Shown here one piece after another: positions 12,133 to 14,792 of a stretch of DNA of 14,792 nucleotides. The notes under the pieces were generated by a model. It was not told the DNA's origin and did no database searches. It saw only the letters and a list, made by a program, of their open reading frames with translations. Within the stretch, counting starts at the first letter, position 1; each line of letters begins with the position of its first letter. The translations under genes and the position numbers were made by a program. Source of the stretch: JBBTUF01 sp038063855 (GTDB taxonomy: Bacteria > Patescibacteriota > Minisyncoccia > Ryanbacterales > GWA2-47-10b); NCBI GenBank assembly GCA_038063855.1, contig JBBTUF010000060.1, forward strand, positions 1 through 14,792, read 5' to 3'.

Positions 12133-13149
12133 TTATTTCTGGGTTTCTAAAAATGAGAGAACCTTTTCATTGCCTACTATACTTACAGCATAATCTCTCG
12201 CTGAGCGTTGGTCAATCTTTTTAATTTCTTCTTCGGAGTAATGAGTGAGCATGCGGTCAAGCTTTTCGTTTACGTCTTCAATGGTTGGTTCAATTTTTTC
12301 TTGTTTGGCGATTGCATGGAGCGTCATGCCAATGCGCGCGCGGCGTTCTGCATCAGCTTGCCAGCCTTTCATGATGTCTTCTTCGGTGGTTTTCATGTGC
12401 GCTAAGTATGCGCTCCACTCGAGGCCCATATCGGTAATACTTGCTTGAAGTTCACGAAGCATTTTTTGGCGTTCCCCCTCGATCATCACTGTGGGGATTT
12501 CGACTTTTGCTGCCGTGGCGATTTCGGAAATAATATTATTTTTGTGTTCTTCAATTTGTTTTGCCTCGCGTTCAAGTCGAATGCCGTCACGTATATTTTC
12601 TTTTAATGCGGTAAGTGTGGCAAAGTTTCCGAGCGATTGTGCAAACGTGTCATCGATTGGCACGGTGGGTTCTTTATCTTTATTTCGTGAACGATGAATA
12701 TAGGTAATAGTATCGTCAACTTCTTTGTCGGTTATTTCAACGGGTACAGTTGATTTTTTAGCGTTAACGCGTGCCGCGATTGCTTTATAGTCGGGAAGAA
12801 TTATTTCTGGTAAGACCGCCACAATAGCTTTCCAAGCGAGCGCGTTGCCACGCGCCATTTTTAAAATATGAAATTCTGCAGGGCCAATAGCCTCGATAGT
12901 ATTTTCTTTAAGAACGCGTGGCCACTCGGTTTGGAGGGCAAGCTCGGCGGCTTCATGTAAGATTTTATCATCACCCACACGTTGAACAACAAGATTCTCA
13001 GGTGCCTTGCCCTTTCGAAAGCCGTCTATTTCGGCGTTTGCCACAAATTTCTGCGTCGCCTTTTTTATATACTCATCAAAAACGGCGGCCTCGACTTCGC
13101 CTAATATCTCAATCTTCGATTCAGGAAGTTTTTTAATAGTCGCGTTCAT
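12133..13149 (-). CDS. tig: trigger factor lacking the PPIase domain
   Basis: The 338-residue product has the ribosome-binding domain with the signature GFRKGKAP (43-50), which docks on ribosomal protein L23, and a helical chaperone C-domain (about 175-338; TLTALKENIRDGI to SIVGNEKVLSFLE). Between EITDKEVDDTITYIH and DDTFAQSLGNF, where other trigger factors have a FKBP-type prolyl isomerase domain, only about 15 residues remain. The loss explains why it is about 90 residues shorter than E. coli Tig (432). It should still hold nascent chains at the exit tunnel. I chose the ATG at 13149 because a TTTACA-17-TATAAT promoter ends 7 nt before it; the frame extending to 13209 would start upstream of that promoter. 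It is first in an operon with clpP. Confidence 0.93.
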   Translation of the reverse strand: MNATIKKLPESKIEILGEVEAAVFDEYIKKATQKFVANAEIDGFRKGKAPENLVVQRVGDDKILHEAAELALQTEWPRVLKENTIEAIGPAEFHILKMARGNALAWKAIVAVLPEIILPDYKAIAARVNAKKSTVPVEITDKEVDDTITYIHRSRNKDKEPTVPIDDTFAQSLGNFATLTALKENIRDGIRLEREAKQIEEHKNNIISEIATAAKVEIPTVMIEGERQKMLRELQASITDMGLEWSAYLAHMKTTEEDIMKGWQADAERRARIGMTLHAIAKQEKIEPTIEDVNEKLDRMLTHYSEEEIKKIDQRSARDYAVSIVGNEKVLSFLETQK

Positions 13150-13156
13150 TTCACGA

Positions 13157-13185
13157 ATTATATATGAAAAATGAGCCCCTGTAAA
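13157..13185 (-). promoter_or_regulatory. promoter of tig-clpP (leaderless)
   Basis: On the minus strand: TTTACA (13185-13180), a 17-nt spacer, then TATAAT (13162-13157, perfect). The tig ATG follows after 7 nt, so the first nucleotide of the mRNA should be at or next to the A of the start codon. Confidence 0.8.
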
Positions 13186-13354
13186 GCGCTTCCGGGCTTG
13201 CTCTTGCAACTTTTTAGTAGTTGTGGTATATTTTTATCGGAAATTTGAATGTGTACTTTGTTATAAATATTGCTTTTTTGCGGTTCCTCCTATGTTTGGC
13301 AGGATCAATTTACTATTTTTTTCTTCAAAAATTGTTCTACGCCAAGCAGTACCG

Positions 13355-13397
13355 CCTCGCATTTCGCGAGGTCGCTAACCGGTTGCCCTAGGCGACC
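13355..13397 (+). other. structured leader of the 13411 gene
   Basis: Two short stems can form before the SD: CCTCGC/GCGAGG (13355-13360 with 13366-13371) and GGTCGC/GCGACC (13370-13375 with 13392-13397). They share G13370-G13371 and so are mutually exclusive in full form. The second ends right at the AAGGAGG. The rest of the gap from 13186 to 13354 is AT-rich with no gene and no clear plus-strand promoter. Confidence 0.35.
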
Positions 13398-13410
13398 AAG
13401 GAGGAGTCCG

Positions 13411-13770
13411 ATGGGTGTATACGACTATCTGAAGGGGTCATGCTCTGAGTGTGGTGAGGAGATCGGCGCTGACTCCGGAGATGTCCAAATAAAGTGGTTT
13501 GTCGGAGAACCAGATTCCGGCGACTGCTTTCGGACGTTCCGGCCAGGCGACGAGTTCCCCGTCAAACTCGCGGACGGTGAGTACCTTGCCTATGATGAGT
13601 GGTCATATTGCGCATGCAATTCGCGCAAGCCACTTATTGCCACCGTCGCAGGTGGCCGGTTCACGGGTTTCATTCGTGAATCGCGCGTGGGTAAGGTGGA
13701 GGATCTCAACTACGAGCGGCACGAAATCGAGGCCGCCGTACGAGAGGCTCTTCGCCGGAAAGGGTCGTAA
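13411..13770 (+). CDS. hypothetical small Cys-containing (zinc-ribbon-like) protein, 119 aa
   Basis: The start is an ATG with a strong SD (AAGGAGG at 13398-13404, 6 nt upstream). An upstream in-frame extension to 13270 has no SD and is unlikely. The soluble 119-residue product has CSECG near the N-terminus (Cys11, Cys14), a lone Cys39 and a CAC pair (Cys67, Cys69). The CxxC...CxC arrangement could bind a zinc ion. A GDEFPVKLADGEYLAYDEWSY segment lies between them, and the C-terminal 30 residues form a charged helix ending EALRRKGS. I do not recognise a family. It is clearly GC-richer than tig next to it, uses an SD unlike its core neighbours, and has its own terminator, all of which suggest recent acquisition. 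Confidence 0.75.
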   Translation: MGVYDYLKGSCSECGEEIGADSGDVQIKWFVGEPDSGDCFRTFRPGDEFPVKLADGEYLAYDEWSYCACNSRKPLIATVAGGRFTGFIRESRVGKVEDLNYERHEIEAAVREALRRKGS

Positions 13771-13781
13771 CCCGCAACATC

Positions 13782-13807
13782 AGGGCGAGCAGAAGTTTGC
13801 TCGCCCT
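13782..13807 (+). terminator. terminator of the 13411 gene
   Basis: A perfect 10-bp GC-rich stem AGGGCGAGCA (13782-13791) / TGCTCGCCCT (13798-13807) with a 6-nt loop lies 11 nt past the stop codon. The T-run directly after is short; TTTTTT comes 13 nt later. Confidence 0.7.
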
Positions 13808-13834
13808 TTCACCAAAGTAATTTTTTGAAAAAGA

Positions 13835-13863
13835 TTTTTTTGGCGGGAGTAGTTCTTTATAAT
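13835..13863 (+). promoter_or_regulatory. promoter of the 13918 small membrane protein gene
   Basis: A perfect TATAAT (13858-13863) is preceded by a weak T-rich -35 (TTTTTT, 13835-13840) at 17 nt. The leader of about 48 nt contains a small hairpin, CCTGC (13884-13888) / GCAGG (13895-13899). Confidence 0.5.
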
Positions 13864-13917
13864 TCAAACACGAACGAAGCTACCCTGCGAGTATGCAGGC
13901 CGAGACTGGAGGAAGGT

Positions 13918-14058
13918 ATGTGGATTTTTTGCTTGGTACTGCTCATCGTTGGACTCGTGGGAATGCGCCTCGCTCAAGAGCCATATCCCACGAGATTCAT
14001 GCTGGCGTACTGTGCCATCGCCTTTGTTTTCTTGTTCGGCTTGAGTCGATTGGTGTAA
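13918..14058 (+). CDS. small two-helix membrane protein, 46 aa
   Basis: The ATG at 13918 has GGAGG 5 nt upstream (13908-13912) and a perfect -10 box about 55 nt upstream, so I prefer it over the TTG at 13825, which precedes the promoter. The product is two hydrophobic helices (WIFCLVLLIVGLVGM and MLAYCAIAFVFLFGLS) joined by a short RLAQEPYPTRF loop, then ends RLV. It should sit in the cytoplasmic membrane as a hairpin. I know no homologue. It is one of four SD-led genes in the window. Confidence 0.6.
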   Translation: MWIFCLVLLIVGLVGMRLAQEPYPTRFMLAYCAIAFVFLFGLSRLV

Positions 14059-14080
14059 GAGGCGATCCCACACGGTCGCA

Positions 14081-14120
14081 AAATGCCCCTAGCTAATAAT
14101 TAGCAGGGGCATTTGTTTTA
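14081..14120. terminator. strong terminator, usable in both directions
   Basis: AAATGCCCCT (14081-14090) pairs with AGGGGCATTT (14105-14114), and the loop itself contains GCTAAT/ATTAGC, making a nearly continuous 16-bp stem. GTTTTA follows on the plus strand. It closes the 13918 gene and could also end the minus-strand transcript of the 14191 gene. Confidence 0.8.
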
Positions 14121-14136
14121 CGTACGATTTTATTTC

Positions 14137-14190
14137 TTAACCAAGAAGCCCGACGACGAGTAGAGCGAAAATATTTACTGCTTTAAAATT
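14137..14190 (-). pseudogene. remnant of an hppA-like C-terminus
   Basis: Directly after the TAA of the 14191 gene, in the same frame, 17 codons read NFKAVNIFALLVVGLLG and end in TAA. The end of the true hppA (14586-14639) reads MIKVVNIVALLIVGLLG. 12 of 17 residues are identical, and by hand count 37 of 54 nucleotides, with many changes at third codon positions. This looks like the 3' stub of a second, diverged membrane pyrophosphatase gene, or an old duplication. Chance similarity of short hydrophobic helices cannot be fully excluded, but the conserved end plus stop position argues against it. Confidence 0.6.
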
Positions 14191-14499
14191 TTAAAGGAGT
14201 GCCATTAAAGTTGCTCCTAAAATAAAGATTGATATTTCACCCCAACGTTGATAAATTCTCTCATTACCTTCGCGGTATCTCCACCATAATAGATAAGCAA
14301 TAATAGCACCAAGAGGGCCAGATATTATTAATCCGGCGTAGATGTTTTTAAAAGATGGGTCAATTGCAGAATAGTATATAAAAATGAAAGGGGTTGCAAA
14401 AAATACGATTGTACGTGCGATTTTGCCAAAAGGGATACTTATTCGGGTACTAAAAAATATATCTCCTAAAGTATTTTTTTGAATTTGGTTTTGACTCAT
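14191..14499 (-). CDS. three-helix membrane protein of unknown function, 102 aa
   Basis: A leaderless-type start: a TTGCAT-17-TAAAAT promoter ends 6 nt before the ATG at 14499, with no SD. The product has a polar N-terminus (MSQNQIQKNTLGDIF) and three hydrophobic segments: IARTIVFFATPFIFIYY (about 27-43), IYAGLIISGPLGAIIAYLLWW (about 53-73) and ISIFILGATLMALL (about 89-102). A basic WWRYREGNERIYQRWGE loop lies between the last two. I do not recognise a family. Its stop codon is followed in frame by the hppA-like tail, so it may have been inserted into or fused against a former hppA copy. hppA itself lies upstream on the same strand, separated by a strong terminator. Confidence 0.7.
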   Translation of the reverse strand: MSQNQIQKNTLGDIFFSTRISIPFGKIARTIVFFATPFIFIYYSAIDPSFKNIYAGLIISGPLGAIIAYLLWWRYREGNERIYQRWGEISIFILGATLMALL

Positions 14500-14505
14500 A
14501 TTCTC

Positions 14506-14534
14506 ATTTTAAATAGGGTAATTTTTTAATGCAA
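14506..14534 (-). promoter_or_regulatory. promoter of the 14191 gene
   Basis: On the minus strand: TTGCAT (14534-14529), a 17-nt spacer, then TAAAAT (14511-14506), followed by 6 nt and the ATG. It starts within 2 nt of the hppA terminator stem. Confidence 0.65.
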
Positions 14535-14535
14535 G

Positions 14536-14570
14536 GCAAAAAACAGCCATTTAAAATGGCTGTTTTTTGC
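14536..14570. terminator. terminator downstream of hppA
   Basis: A perfect 15-bp stem GCAAAAAACAGCCAT (14536-14550) / ATGGCTGTTTTTTGC (14556-14570) with a 5-nt loop, symmetric and T-rich on both strands, lies 15 nt past the hppA stop. Confidence 0.88.
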
Positions 14571-14585
14571 GCTCTTTTAATCTTT

Positions 14586-14792
14586 CTATCCGAGAAGCCC
14601 AACAATCAAGAGCGCAACAATATTTACTACTTTGATCATTGGGTTTATGGCAGGGCCGGCAGTATCTTTGTATGGGTCGCCAACGGTGTCGCCAGTTACT
14701 GCTGCTTGATGCGCTGGCGATTTTTTGCCACCGTGATGGCCTTCTTCGATATATTTCTTTGCGTTGTCCCACGCGGCTCCTCCTGCCGGCAT
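14586..14792 (-). CDS. hppA: membrane-bound pyrophosphatase, C-terminal part (runs off window end)
   Basis: The last 68 codons of the gene are present; the start lies beyond the window, and the ATG at the very edge is internal. The sequence contains GGAAWDNAKKYIE, HQAAVTGDTVGDPYKDTAGPA and the final helix INPMIKVVNIVALLIVGLLG, all diagnostic of M-type H+/Na+-translocating pyrophosphatases. The Asp and Lys residues of these motifs bind Mg-pyrophosphate. The enzyme couples PPi hydrolysis to ion pumping across the cytoplasmic membrane, a common energy-saving device in fermentative CPR bacteria. The residues that decide K+ dependence and ion specificity are outside the window. A strong terminator follows. 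Confidence 0.95.
   Translation of the reverse strand: MPAGGAAWDNAKKYIEEGHHGGKKSPAHQAAVTGDTVGDPYKDTAGPAINPMIKVVNIVALLIVGLLG

Noticed and set aside
13150..13209. Extended trigger factor start at 13209
   Set aside because: The extra 20 codons contain a TTTACA-17-TATAAT promoter, and the conserved family N-terminus begins at 13149.
13825..13917. N-terminal extension of the 46-aa membrane protein
   Set aside because: The TTG at 13825 precedes a perfect TATAAT and the SD-preceded ATG is at 13918.

Overview
The window looks like a chromosomal piece of a Candidate Phyla Radiation bacterium (Patescibacteria, most likely Parcubacteria). This rests on a CPR-style YraN with an acidic insertion, a trigger factor that appears to lack its PPIase domain, an AT-rich core gene set with hardly any Shine-Dalgarno sequences, a PA14/Ig-like surface protein, two tRNA genes without an encoded CCA, and a membrane pyrophosphatase. 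It is a sequence-only inference; no search was run.

Layout. Positions 1-1207 are visibly GC-richer: the N-terminal part of an unknown helical protein (minus), a small hydrophilic ORF with a good SD, and the C-terminal stub of a tyrosine recombinase. Two convergent small ORFs of unknown function follow (1306-1753). Positions 2013-2710 carry yraN, tRNA-Pro, a terminator, and a 22-bp direct repeat of the tRNA 3' end that looks like an attachment-site duplication. Next is a self-contained GC-rich unit: promoter, perfect SD, a 598-residue cysteine-rich secreted protein, and a 12-bp-stem terminator (2728-4713). A second surface protein (PA14/fibro-slime plus Ig-like domains plus C-terminal membrane anchor) follows behind a leader with a boxA-like sequence (4735-6798).

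The core housekeeping block is tRNA-Gly, HU, RNase Y (all minus), gpmI (plus), then, on the minus strand, tig-clpP and lexA plus a 64-residue protein. The lexA promoter has a perfect LexA-type palindrome filling the -35/-10 spacer. The right end (13,411-14,792) has a GC-richer zinc-ribbon-like small protein with strong SD, a 46-residue membrane protein, a three-helix membrane protein followed in frame by a fragment resembling the hppA C-terminus, and the C-terminal part of hppA itself.

Two translation-start styles coexist. Several AT-rich genes (tig, lexA, gpmI, the 14,191 membrane gene, possibly the 1306 ORF) have a -10 box only 6-9 nt before the start codon, implying leaderless mRNAs. The GC-richer genes (728, 2842, 13411, 13918) have canonical AGGAGG-type sites. 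This suggests accessory genes from a different background inserted among native leaderless genes. No complete unknown defence or mobile system is evident. The most notable observations are the tRNA-Pro repeat with recombinase stub, the CACGTG cluster around yraN, the lexA operator architecture, and the hppA tail duplication.
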